From positions 1 to 64,000 of the forward strand of contig NZ_BAXZ01000001.1 of the NCBI RefSeq assembly GCF_000684975.1: DNA of 64,000 nt, in the 5' to 3' direction. The notes beneath the pieces are model-generated. The model was given only the letters and a program-made list of their open reading frames with translations, was not told the origin of the DNA and ran no database searches. Positions 53,562 through 62,709 of the stretch are shown here, piece after piece. Position 1 is the stretch's first letter. Each line of letters starts with the position of its first letter. Made by a program: the position numbers and the translations under genes. This stretch comes from Paraburkholderia acidipaludis NBRC 101816 (GTDB taxonomy: Bacteria > Pseudomonadota > Gammaproteobacteria > Burkholderiales > Burkholderiaceae).

Positions 53562-54622
53562 TCGAAGTGCTCCGCGCAGGCCTCCTCACCACGATCCAGG
53601 ATCTGGGCCGGCCGGGCTACCGGCATCTGGGCATCGCGACGGGCGGCGCGCTCGATCCGCTGGCGCTCGAAGTCGGCAACCGGCTCGTCGGCAACCGGCC
53701 CGACGCCGCCGGCATCGAAGTGACCTTCGGCCCCGTTGCGCTGCGCTTTGCGCGCGCCACGCGCATCGCCATCACCGGCACCGAGTACGGCTCGACGCTA
53801 GGCGGCCGCCCTGTCTGGTCGTGGTGGAGCCTGCCCGTCGCCGCCGGCGAGGAACTCGTGCTGAACGGCGCGAAACGCGGCATGCGCGCCTATCTGTGCG
53901 TGGCGGGCGGCATCGACGTGCTGCCGATGCTCGGCTCGCGCAGCACGGACCTCGGCGCCGGCTTCGGCGGCCTCGCCGGCCGCGCGCTCAAGGACGGCGA
54001 CCGCCTCGCGACCGGCGCAAGCGCCGCGCCCGGGGGCGAGCGCGCGTCGCTCGCCCCCGGTGCGCCGCCATTCGGCGTGAAGGCGCCGGCGCACTGCAAC
54101 TGGGTGCTCACCGACGAGCCGCCGCACCGGCGCGGGCGCCATCCCGACGGTCTGCCGTGGGCCGTGCCGGTGCGCGTGCTGCGCGGCCCGGAATACGAGA
54201 GCTTCGCCCCCGAGGCGCATCGCGTGTTCTGGTCGGACGAATGGCTCGTTACGCCGAACAGCAACCGCATGGGCTATCGCCTTTCAGGCGCGGCGCTAGA
54301 GCGCGAGAGCGGCGTGGACCTGCTCTCGCATGCGGTGCTGCCGGGCACGATCCAGGTGCCGCCGAACGGCCAGCCGATCGTGCTGATGAGCGACGCGCAG
54401 ACCACGGGCGGTTATCCGAAGATCGGCTCGGTGATCCGCGCCGACCTGTGGAAGCTCGCGCAGGTCCGCCTGAACGGCGGCGTGCGCTTCGTGGAGACCA
54501 CGCTCGCGGCCGCCCGCAAGGCGCTCGAAGAGGAACAGACATACCTGCGGCAGATCGACATTGCGATCGCCATGCACGACGAACGCTACGCGAGCCGCCG
54601 GGCGGCGGCGCCGCGCGCGTAG
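53558..54622 (+). CDS. pxpC: 5-oxoprolinase subunit PxpC
   Basis: KipA/biotin-dependent-carboxyltransferase-like subunit (354 residues). Motifs: TIQDLGRPGYRHLGIATGGA, DPLALEVGNRLVGN, SNRMGYRLSG and GTIQVPPNGQPIVLMSDAQT, then TGGYPKIGSVI. Translationally coupled to pxpB by ATGA; pxpA follows after 43 bp. Confidence 0.95.
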   Translation: MIEVLRAGLLTTIQDLGRPGYRHLGIATGGALDPLALEVGNRLVGNRPDAAGIEVTFGPVALRFARATRIAITGTEYGSTLGGRPVWSWWSLPVAAGEELVLNGAKRGMRAYLCVAGGIDVLPMLGSRSTDLGAGFGGLAGRALKDGDRLATGASAAPGGERASLAPGAPPFGVKAPAHCNWVLTDEPPHRRGRHPDGLPWAVPVRVLRGPEYESFAPEAHRVFWSDEWLVTPNSNRMGYRLSGAALERESGVDLLSHAVLPGTIQVPPNGQPIVLMSDAQTTGGYPKIGSVIRADLWKLAQVRLNGGVRFVETTLAAARKALEEEQTYLRQIDIAIAMHDERYASRRAAAPRA

Positions 54623-54665
54623 CCCGGCAGCAACGACACAGGGCAACAGCGCCAGGAGGAACATC

Positions 54666-55421
54666 ATGACCACCATCGACCTGAACGCCGATCTCGGCGA
54701 GGGCTGCGGCTCGGACGAAGCGCTGCTCGACCTCGTCAGCTCCGCGAACATCGCGTGCGGCTGGCACGCGGGCGGCGCCAACGCCATGCGCGAATGCGTG
54801 CGCTGGGCCGTCGGCAAGGGCGTGTCGATCGGCGCCCACCCGAGCTTCAACGACCCGGAAAATTTCGGCCGCAAGGAGATGCATCTCCCCGCTGGGGAAA
54901 TCTACGCGGGCGTGCTCTACCAGCTCGGCGCGCTTTCGGCGATCGCCCAGGCCGAGGGCGGGCGCATCGCCCATGTGAAGCCGCACGGCGCGCTCTACAA
55001 CCAGGCGGCGCGCGACGCGGAAATCGCGGACGCGATCGTCTCCGCCGTGCACGACTTCGATCCCTCGGTGGCGGTGTTCGCGCTCGCGGGCAGCGGCCTC
55101 GTGACGGCCGCGCGCAACGCGGGCCTCGCCGCCGTGGAGGAAGTGTTCGCCGACCGCGGCTACCGCGCGGACGGCTCGCTCGTGCCGCGCAGCGAACCGG
55201 GCGCGCTGCTCGACGACGAAGAGGCCGTGCTCGCGCGCACGCTCGCGATGATCCGCGAACAGCGCGTGCAGGCCGTGGATGGCGCATGGGTGCCGCTCAA
55301 CGCGCAGACCATCTGCCTGCACGGCGACGGGCCGCATGCGCTGGCGTTCGCGCGGCGCATCCGCGCGGCGCTCGACGAGGCGGGCATCGGCGTGCGCCCC
55401 ATGGAGACGGACGGCGGCTGA
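54666..55421 (+). CDS. pxpA: 5-oxoprolinase subunit PxpA (LamB/YcsF)
   Basis: LamB/YcsF-family subunit (251 residues). MTTIDLNADLGEGCGSDEAL, ANIACGWHAGG, GVSIGAHPSFNDPENFGRKE and HVKPHGALYNQAA are the family signatures. Ribosome site CAGGAGGAA precedes the ATG at 54666. With PxpB and PxpC it hydrolyses 5-oxoproline to glutamate. Confidence 0.96.
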   Translation: MTTIDLNADLGEGCGSDEALLDLVSSANIACGWHAGGANAMRECVRWAVGKGVSIGAHPSFNDPENFGRKEMHLPAGEIYAGVLYQLGALSAIAQAEGGRIAHVKPHGALYNQAARDAEIADAIVSAVHDFDPSVAVFALAGSGLVTAARNAGLAAVEEVFADRGYRADGSLVPRSEPGALLDDEEAVLARTLAMIREQRVQAVDGAWVPLNAQTICLHGDGPHALAFARRIRAALDEAGIGVRPMETDGG

Positions 55422-55469
55422 ACGAGAGGCAGCACTCACGAGAACACCAACTATCCGGAGGAGATCGAG

Positions 55470-56336
55470 ATGCCCCACACCGTCAGCCTGTGGCCCCTCA
55501 TCGGGGTGGCCGTGATCATCGTCGGGTTCGTACTGCGCTTCAATCCGATGCTGATCGTGGTCGCCGCCGCCGTCGCCACGGGCTTCGCCGCCGGGTTCCC
55601 GCCCGGCAAGATACTCGCCGCAATCGGCACCGGCTTCATCAAGACCCGCAACATTCCGCTCATCATCCTGCTGCCGCTCGCGGTGATCGGCCTCCTCGAG
55701 CGGCACGGCCTGCGCGAGCGCGCGCAGATCTGGATCGGCAGCATCAAGGCGGCCACCGCGGGACGCCTGCTGATCGTCTACCTGTTCGTGCGCGAGATCA
55801 CGGCCGCGGTCGGGCTGACGGGGCTGGGCGGCCATCCGCAAATGGTGCGGCCGCTCATTGCGCCGATGGCCGAAGGCGCTGCCGAAAACCGCTTCGGCAA
55901 GCTCGCCGACTCCGTGCGCTACACATTGCGCGCCTATGCGGCCTCCGCCGACAACGTCGGACTCTTCTTCGGCGAGGACATCTTCGTGGCCTTCGGCGCG
56001 GTGGTGCTGATGACCACGCTGCTCAAGGAAGCGGGCGTGACCGTGGAGCCGATGCATGTGGCGCTCTGGGGCATCCCGACGGCGCTCTGCGCATTCGCGA
56101 TTCATGCCACGCGGCTCTGGCTGCTCGATCGCAGGCTGGAGCGCGAACTGGGCGGGGCGCGTAAGGACAGCGGCGTGGGACCGGAGTACGGCGTTAAAGC
56201 GCCTGGTCCGGATCGACCGCCTTGCGTGGGACCGGAGTACGGCGCTGAAGCGCCTGGTCCGGATCGACCGCCTTGCATGGGACCGGAGTACGGCGCTGAA
56301 GCGCCTACTCCGGATCGACAGGGGGACGAGGCATGA
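55470..56336 (+). CDS. DUF969 membrane protein with repeat-extended C terminus
   Basis: A 288-residue membrane protein of the DUF969 family, normally paired with DUF979 and associated with pxp genes, so a 5-oxoproline permease component is likely. Membrane spans begin at SLWPLIGVAVIIVGFVLRF. The core ends near residue 235; the remaining 50 residues are a tandem repeat of 17-residue units (GPEYGAEAPGPDRPPC-M) encoded by 51-bp DNA repeats. Its stop overlaps the DUF979 start (ATGA). Confidence 0.85.
   Translation: MPHTVSLWPLIGVAVIIVGFVLRFNPMLIVVAAAVATGFAAGFPPGKILAAIGTGFIKTRNIPLIILLPLAVIGLLERHGLRERAQIWIGSIKAATAGRLLIVYLFVREITAAVGLTGLGGHPQMVRPLIAPMAEGAAENRFGKLADSVRYTLRAYAASADNVGLFFGEDIFVAFGAVVLMTTLLKEAGVTVEPMHVALWGIPTALCAFAIHATRLWLLDRRLERELGGARKDSGVGPEYGVKAPGPDRPPCVGPEYGAEAPGPDRPPCMGPEYGAEAPTPDRQGDEA
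56176..56320 (+). repeat. 51-bp tandem repeat inside the DUF969 gene
   Basis: Three units start at 56176, 56227 and 56278 (the last partial). Each contains GGACC...GGTCC around GGCGCT-GA-AGCGCC, so each can form a hairpin. The period of 51 keeps the reading frame. Confidence 0.88.
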
Positions 56337-57286
56337 CGCTCTCCATCGAGTATCTGTTCTGGCTGCTCGGCATCGTGCTGCTGATCGTGGGCGGCATGAT
56401 CGTCACGGACCGCACGCATCCGCGGCGTTTCATGGCCGGCGGCTTCTGGCTGCTCTACGCGCTGATCTTTCTCGCCGGCGACAAGCTGCCCGCCGAGGTC
56501 GTGGGCGCGCTCGTGATCGCCATGGCGCTGATCGCCGGCTTCGGCGGCGTGACGGCCGCGAAGCCGAAGGTCCTGTCGCTCGAAGCGCGCATGGCGAGCG
56601 CGAAGCGCCTCGGCAACCGCCTCTTCGTGCCCGCGCTGACGATCCCGTTCGTCACCGTCGTCATCACGCTGGCCGCGAGCCATCTCGTGTTCGGCGGGAC
56701 GCCGCTCTTCGATCCGAAGAACGTCACGCTGGTCGGCTTCGGCGTGGGGTGCGTGATCGCACTCGCCATCGCCTGCCTCATCACGCGCGACAGTGTCGGC
56801 CAGTCGATGCAGGAGGCGCGCCGGCTCGTCGACGCGCTCTCGTGGGCGGCGGTGCTGCCGCAGATGCTCGGCATGCTCGGGCTCGTGTTCTCGGATGCGG
56901 GTGTGGGCAAGGCGGTCGCGCACGTCGCGACGTCGTACATCGACATGGACCTGCGCTTCGTCGCGGTGGCGGTCTACTGCGTGGGCATGGCGCTCTTCAC
57001 GGTCATCATGGGCAACGGCTTCGCGGCGTTCCCGGTGATGACGGGCGGCGTGGGCGTGCCGGTGCTCGTGGGCGTGTTCCATGCGAACCCGGCGATGATG
57101 GCCGCCATCGGCATGTTCTCGGGCTACTGCGGCACGCTCCTCACGCCCATGGCGGCGAACTACAACATCGTGCCCGCCGCGCTGCTCGAACTGCCGGACA
57201 AGAACGCCGTGATCCGCGTGCAGGTGCCGACCGCGCTGGGCATTCTCGCCTGCAATATCGTGCTGCTGAATCTGCTCGGGTTTTAG
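56333..57286 (+). CDS. DUF979 membrane protein
   Basis: A 317-residue multi-span membrane protein of the DUF979 family, the obligate partner of DUF969. Conserved-looking segments: LWLLGIVLLIVGGMIV-like N-terminal span, GNGFAAFPVMTGGVGVPVLV, and GMFSGYCGTLLTPMAANYNI with a following VPAALLEL. Coupled to the DUF969 gene by a 4-bp overlap. Likely subunit of a 5-oxoproline or related carboxylate transporter; substrate inferred from the operon. Confidence 0.88.
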   Translation: MTLSIEYLFWLLGIVLLIVGGMIVTDRTHPRRFMAGGFWLLYALIFLAGDKLPAEVVGALVIAMALIAGFGGVTAAKPKVLSLEARMASAKRLGNRLFVPALTIPFVTVVITLAASHLVFGGTPLFDPKNVTLVGFGVGCVIALAIACLITRDSVGQSMQEARRLVDALSWAAVLPQMLGMLGLVFSDAGVGKAVAHVATSYIDMDLRFVAVAVYCVGMALFTVIMGNGFAAFPVMTGGVGVPVLVGVFHANPAMMAAIGMFSGYCGTLLTPMAANYNIVPAALLELPDKNAVIRVQVPTALGILACNIVLLNLLGF

Positions 57287-57325
57287 GCGCGCACGGCCGC
57301 CCGGCCCGCCGCGGCCATGCGCCGC

Positions 57326-58396
57326 TCAACCGGGATCGACCGTGAAGCCGTGCTGGCGCAACAGCGCCAGCACCCCCCTGGGTCCGCCCAGGTGCAGCGA
57401 ACCGATGGCGACGAAAACCGGCTTGTTGGGCGCCGCGATCTGCAGCATGCGCGAAACGAAGCGCCGATTGCGCTCGTAGAGGATGCGGTTGTCGATCGAA
57501 TCGGAAACGCGCTTGTCGTGCGCCAGCTTCTCCGAGCGCGCGCTCTCCCACGCGGCGATCGCATCGGCATCGCCCACGCGCCACAGGTGCAGCAAGGTCT
57601 GCACGTCGGCGGCGTTCTGCGCCGGTGTCTGCGCGAGATCCTGGGCCAGCATCTCGCGCTGCTGCGCCAGCGTGAGGCGCGTGAACGCGCGCATCTGCTC
57701 GGAAAGCGTCTCCAGCCCCACGATGCGGCGGCCCTTGAGCCGCAGGAAGACATTCTGCAATTGCGCCTCGGTGCCGTACTCGGTCTGCAGGCCCGCGCTC
57801 AGCGAGTCGTAGGTTTCCACGAGCAGCGAAGCGAGCCACGGCCGCATCCGGCGAATTTCGGCGAGCGCCTCGGGATTGCCGCGCAGACGCGCCTCCAGCT
57901 TCTGCCAGAGCGGATCGGGCAGCAGTTGCGGCAGACAGGGCCGCGAGCATACGCCGTATTTCGAGACGTCGTCCTGCGAGACGAGCAGATCGTCGGGCGA
58001 GAGTTCGAGCGCGAGCGTGGGCGAGGCGTTGAGCGCCGCGAGGATCGATGGCCGAAACGGCTGGTTCGGCGGATAGTCGGCCGGATCGCCCACGTGCAGC
58101 GTGCCGAGCACGTAGATCGTGGTCGTGCCGCGCGTGGCGACGTAGTACGGCATGCGCGCCGGCTGCACGCGCACCGGCCCGCCGGCGGTCGTGCCCGAGG
58201 CGTAGCTCGGCACTGCGGGCGGCGCGTGGAAGCCGGGGATGCCCGCGCCCGTCGAGGGCGCAGCCGGCACCGGCATGGGCGGCCGGATGCCTGGCGTATT
58301 GCCGGCGGAGCCGCCCGCGAGCGCGGCAGGACCGAACGCGACCGCCAGCGCGAGCGACGCGCCCGCGGCCACGCGCGCGGCAGTACGCTTCACCAT
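57326..58396 (-). CDS. TraB/GumN-family protein, exported
   Basis: A 356-residue protein. The start at 58396 begins a signal peptide (MVKRTAARVAAGASLALAVA, cleavage near ALAG) and leaves the next gene un-overlapped; a longer frame runs to 58597. The TraB domain shows TIYVLGTLHVGDPADYPPN and, at the C terminus, VFVAIGSLHLGGPRGVLALL, the two GTLH/GxLHL motifs whose His residues bind metal in Tiki-like relatives. A Pro-rich linker precedes the domain. Putative metalloprotease-like fold, role unknown. Confidence 0.85.
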   Translation of the reverse strand: MVKRTAARVAAGASLALAVAFGPAALAGGSAGNTPGIRPPMPVPAAPSTGAGIPGFHAPPAVPSYASGTTAGGPVRVQPARMPYYVATRGTTTIYVLGTLHVGDPADYPPNQPFRPSILAALNASPTLALELSPDDLLVSQDDVSKYGVCSRPCLPQLLPDPLWQKLEARLRGNPEALAEIRRMRPWLASLLVETYDSLSAGLQTEYGTEAQLQNVFLRLKGRRIVGLETLSEQMRAFTRLTLAQQREMLAQDLAQTPAQNAADVQTLLHLWRVGDADAIAAWESARSEKLAHDKRVSDSIDNRILYERNRRFVSRMLQIAAPNKPVFVAIGSLHLGGPRGVLALLRQHGFTVDPG

Positions 58397-58478
58397 GCGC
58401 CGCAGCGCGCGCAGGACCGAAGCGATACGGCCACCGGCTGTACGCAGGCGACACGTCGCGCGACGCGCCGCTGTCTCA

Positions 58479-59530
<1,052 letters not shown>

Positions 59531-59534
<4 letters not shown>

Positions 59535-60580
59535 TGCGCGCCTCCGTTCGTCTGGGTCGTCGCGAGATTGAGCGGCTTGATGCAGCGGACCTGCGCGAGC
59601 GGCGCTGCGTCCACGTCGGGCATGCTGCCAGGCAGCGGCCCGAGCGCGGGACGCGCCTTCCGGCAATCGTCCACCGCGTACCGGCAGCGCGGCGCGAAGA
59701 GACAGCCGCCCGGCCGGTCGTCGCGCCCCGGCACCATGCCCGGCAGCGCGGCGAGACGCTTCGCGCCCTTGTTGTGCTCGGGAATCGCGGCGAGCAGCGC
59801 CTCGGTGTAGGGGTGATGCGGCCGCGCGAAAATGTCGGGCACCCGGTTCGTCTCGATGACCTCGCCCGCGTACATCACGGCCACGCGCTGCGCGACCTCG
59901 GACACCACGGCGAGATCGTGCGAAATCAGCACGAGCGCCATGCCGCGCTCTTTCTGCAGATGCACGAGTAACTCCATGATCTGCGCCTGGATCGTCACGT
60001 CGAGCGCCGTGGTGGGCTCGTCGGCGATCAGCAGCTTCGGGTTGCAGGCCACGGCCATCGCGATCATCACGCGCTGGTTCATGCCGCCCGACATCTGGTG
60101 CGGAAAGTTGTCGATGCGGTTCTTCGCGTCGGGTATGCCCACCTGGTCGAGCAGTTCGAGCGCGCGCGCATGCAGTGCGGCGCCGCGCAAACCCTCGTGC
60201 TGCTTCAGCACTTCCTTGATCTGGAAGCCCACGGTGTAACTCGGATTGAGGCTCGTGAGCGCGTCCTGGAACACCATGGCGATGTCCTTGCCCACGATCC
60301 GGCGGCGCTCCCTGCCCGTGGCGTTGAGCAGGTCGCGGCCGTCGAACGCGATCGAGTCGGCGCTCACCTTGCCGGGCGCATCGATCAGGCCCATCAGCGC
60401 CATCATCGTCACGCTCTTGCCCGAGCCCGACTCGCCGACGATGCCGAGCACCTCGCCGGGCGCCACGGAAAGGTCCACGCGGTCCACGGCGGGCAGGCCG
60501 TTGAAGTTCACCGCCAGATTGCGGACGCTCAGCAGCGCATTCGTCTGGATATTTGTCTGCGCATTTGTCTGGGTATTCAT
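59531..60580 (-). CDS. dppD: Peptide ABC transporter ATP-binding protein, DppD-like
   Basis: A 349-residue ATPase. Walker A GESGSGKSVTMMALMGL, signature SGGMNQRVMIAMAVA, Walker B LLIADEPTTALD, and C-terminal Cys motif CLFAPRCRYAVDDCRKA. The first 15 residues are a low-complexity T/Q/N stretch (MNTQTNAQTNIQTNA). 1-2 bp after dppC in the same operon. Confidence 0.93.
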
Positions 60581-60581
60581 C

Positions 60582-61499
60582 TCAGGCCATCCGCTTCAGC
60601 TTGGGATCGAGTGCGTCGCGCAGCCCGTCGCCGAGCAGATTGATCGCAAGCACCGAGATCAGGATCGAAAGGCCAGGCATCGTAACGATCCACCATGCGC
60701 TGTCGATATAGTCGCGCGCCGAGGCGAGCATCGCACCCCACTCCGCCCGCGGCGGCTGCACGCCAAGACCGAGGAAGCCGAGCGCGGCGGCATCGAGAAT
60801 CGCCGAGGAAAAGCCGAGCGTCGCCTGCACGATCAGCGGCGCCGTGCAGTTGGGCAGCACCTGCGAAAACATCAGCCGCAGCGTGCCCGCGCCGGCCACG
60901 CGCGAAGCGGTGACGTACTCCTTGTGCAATTCGCCGAGCGCCGAGCCGCGCGTGAGGCGCACATAACCCGGCAGCGCGACGATCGCGATCGCCAGCATCG
61001 TATTGGTGAGGCCCGGGCCGATGATCGCGACCACGGCCACCGCCAGCAGCAGCGACGGCAAGGCGAGCAGCACGTCCATGAGGCGCATGATCGGCGTGTC
61101 GGCCCACTTCTCGAAGAACGCGGCGACGAGCCCGAGCACAACGCCCGGAATCAGCGCGAGCACCACCGAAACACAGCCGATCCAGAGCGAAAGGCGCGCG
61201 CCGTACATGAGGCGCGAGAGTATGTCGCGGCCCGCTTCGTCGGTGCCGAGCAGGAACTTCGCGTTGCCGCCGTCGAGCCAGGCGGGCGGGATCTTCACGT
61301 AGTCGCGGTATTGCTCGATGGGGCTGTGCGGCGCGACCCAGGGCGCGAAGATCGCGACGAAAACCAGCACGAGCACGATGACGCCGGCGCCCACGGCGCC
61401 CTTGTTCTGCGCGAAGTTCGCCCAGAATTCGCGCAGCACGAGCCTGCGGCCGGAGAGCGGCGTGAGCGCTTTGGGCGTGGCGTTCTGAATGTCGGCCAT
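60582..61499 (-). CDS. dppC: Peptide ABC transporter permease, DppC-like
   Basis: A 305-residue inner-membrane permease with the OppC_N segment (LREFWANFAQNKGAVGAGVI), six predicted spans and the EAA loop ALGELHKEYVTASRVAGAGT. The start could be GTG at 61502 or the adjacent ATG at 61499; the ATG has better spacing from AGGAGG. 54 bp after dppB. Confidence 0.92.
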   Translation of the reverse strand: MADIQNATPKALTPLSGRRLVLREFWANFAQNKGAVGAGVIVLVLVFVAIFAPWVAPHSPIEQYRDYVKIPPAWLDGGNAKFLLGTDEAGRDILSRLMYGARLSLWIGCVSVVLALIPGVVLGLVAAFFEKWADTPIMRLMDVLLALPSLLLAVAVVAIIGPGLTNTMLAIAIVALPGYVRLTRGSALGELHKEYVTASRVAGAGTLRLMFSQVLPNCTAPLIVQATLGFSSAILDAAALGFLGLGVQPPRAEWGAMLASARDYIDSAWWIVTMPGLSILISVLAINLLGDGLRDALDPKLKRMA

Positions 61500-61553
61500 C
61501 ACGCCTCCTCGTTTTGTTGCATGAATTGCGGGGTTGGCATCGTCATGGCGCGC

Positions 61554-62567
61554 TTACCTCGTATGGCGGATGCGCGGATTGAGCACGCCGTAGAGGAGAT
61601 CGACGCAGAGGTTCACGAGAATCACGAGCGTCGCGATCATGAGAATGCCGCCCTGCACCACCGGATAGTCGCGGCGCGCAATCGCGTCGATGAGCCACTT
61701 GCCGATGCCGGGCCACGAGAACAGCGTTTCGGTGAGCACCGCGCCCGCCAGCAGCGTGCCGACCTGCAGGCCGATCACGGTGACGACGGGAATCAGCGCG
61801 TTGCGCAGCGCATGCACGACGATCACGCGCACGGGCGAAAGACCTTTGGCGCGCGCCGTGCGGATATAGTCCTCGCGCAGCACTTCGAGCATCGAAGACC
61901 GCGTCATGCGCGCGACCACCGCGAGCGGGATCGTGCCCAGCACGATGGCGGGCAGGATCAGATGCGAGAGCGCGGAGCGGAACGAGCCTTCGTCGGTGCC
62001 GGGCAGGAGCGAATCGATCAGCATGAAGCCGGTCACGTGCGGAATGTCGTACTCCACGGCAATGCGGCCCGAAACCGGCGTCCAGCCCAATTTCGCCGAG
62101 AACACCATGATGAGAATGAGGCCCCACCAGAAGATCGGCATGGAGTAGCCGGTGAGCGCCGTGCCCATCACGCCGTGATCGACCAGCGTGCCGCGCTTGA
62201 GCGCCGCGAACACGCCCGCGGGCAGCCCGATCACGAGCGCGAAGAGGAGCGCGCAGATGGAGAGCTCGACGGTGGCGGGAAAGCGCGCAAGGAACTCGTC
62301 CATCACGCTCGTATTGGTGATGATCGAGGTGCCGAGGTTGCCTTGCAGCGCGTGGCCCACGTAGTGCAGATACTGGAGCGGCAGCGGTTCGTCGAGCCCG
62401 AGGCGATGCATCGCCTCGGCGTGCATCTGCGGGTCGACGCCGCGCTCGCCCATCATCACTTCGATGGGGTCGCCCGGAATCAGGTGGATGAGCGCGAACG
62501 CCAGAACGGTGATGCCGATGAAGGTGGGTATCACCATGCCGACCCGGCGCAACACGAAGCGGAACAT
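61554..62567 (-). CDS. dppB: Peptide ABC transporter permease, DppB-like
   Basis: A 337-residue permease: N-terminal span FRFVLRRVGMVIPTFIGITV, conserved GDPIEVMMGE, large periplasmic loop, and the EAA loop LREDYIRTARAKGLSPVRVI followed by HALRNALIPVVTVIGLQ. Typical DppB length and layout. Confidence 0.93.
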   Translation of the reverse strand: MFRFVLRRVGMVIPTFIGITVLAFALIHLIPGDPIEVMMGERGVDPQMHAEAMHRLGLDEPLPLQYLHYVGHALQGNLGTSIITNTSVMDEFLARFPATVELSICALLFALVIGLPAGVFAALKRGTLVDHGVMGTALTGYSMPIFWWGLILIMVFSAKLGWTPVSGRIAVEYDIPHVTGFMLIDSLLPGTDEGSFRSALSHLILPAIVLGTIPLAVVARMTRSSMLEVLREDYIRTARAKGLSPVRVIVVHALRNALIPVVTVIGLQVGTLLAGAVLTETLFSWPGIGKWLIDAIARRDYPVVQGGILMIATLVILVNLCVDLLYGVLNPRIRHTR

Positions 62568-62614
62568 GTTGTGTTCCCCCCAAAGCTTGAATTGAGCGTG
62601 AAAGTGAAATGCGA

Positions 62615-62647
62615 CCGGCGACGGGGGCGCGTGACCCCGGTCGCCGG
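62615..62647 (-). promoter_or_regulatory. Stem-loop between dppA and dppB
   Basis: CCGGCGAC + GGGG pairs with CCCC + GTCGCCGG around GCGCGTGA. With no T-tract it looks like an mRNA-stabilising or partial-termination structure that lets the binding-protein gene be expressed above the permease genes. Confidence 0.5.
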
Positions 62648-62709
62648 ATCAGGCCCAGCCAGCGACCTCAGTGAAAGGTCCGCCGGCCGAACACCCCCTT
62701 CGCCCGATG

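Noticed and set aside
56176..56320. 51-bp repeats as a possible CRISPR array
   Set aside because: Repeats are directly contiguous without spacers, lie inside a coding frame, and no cas genes are near.
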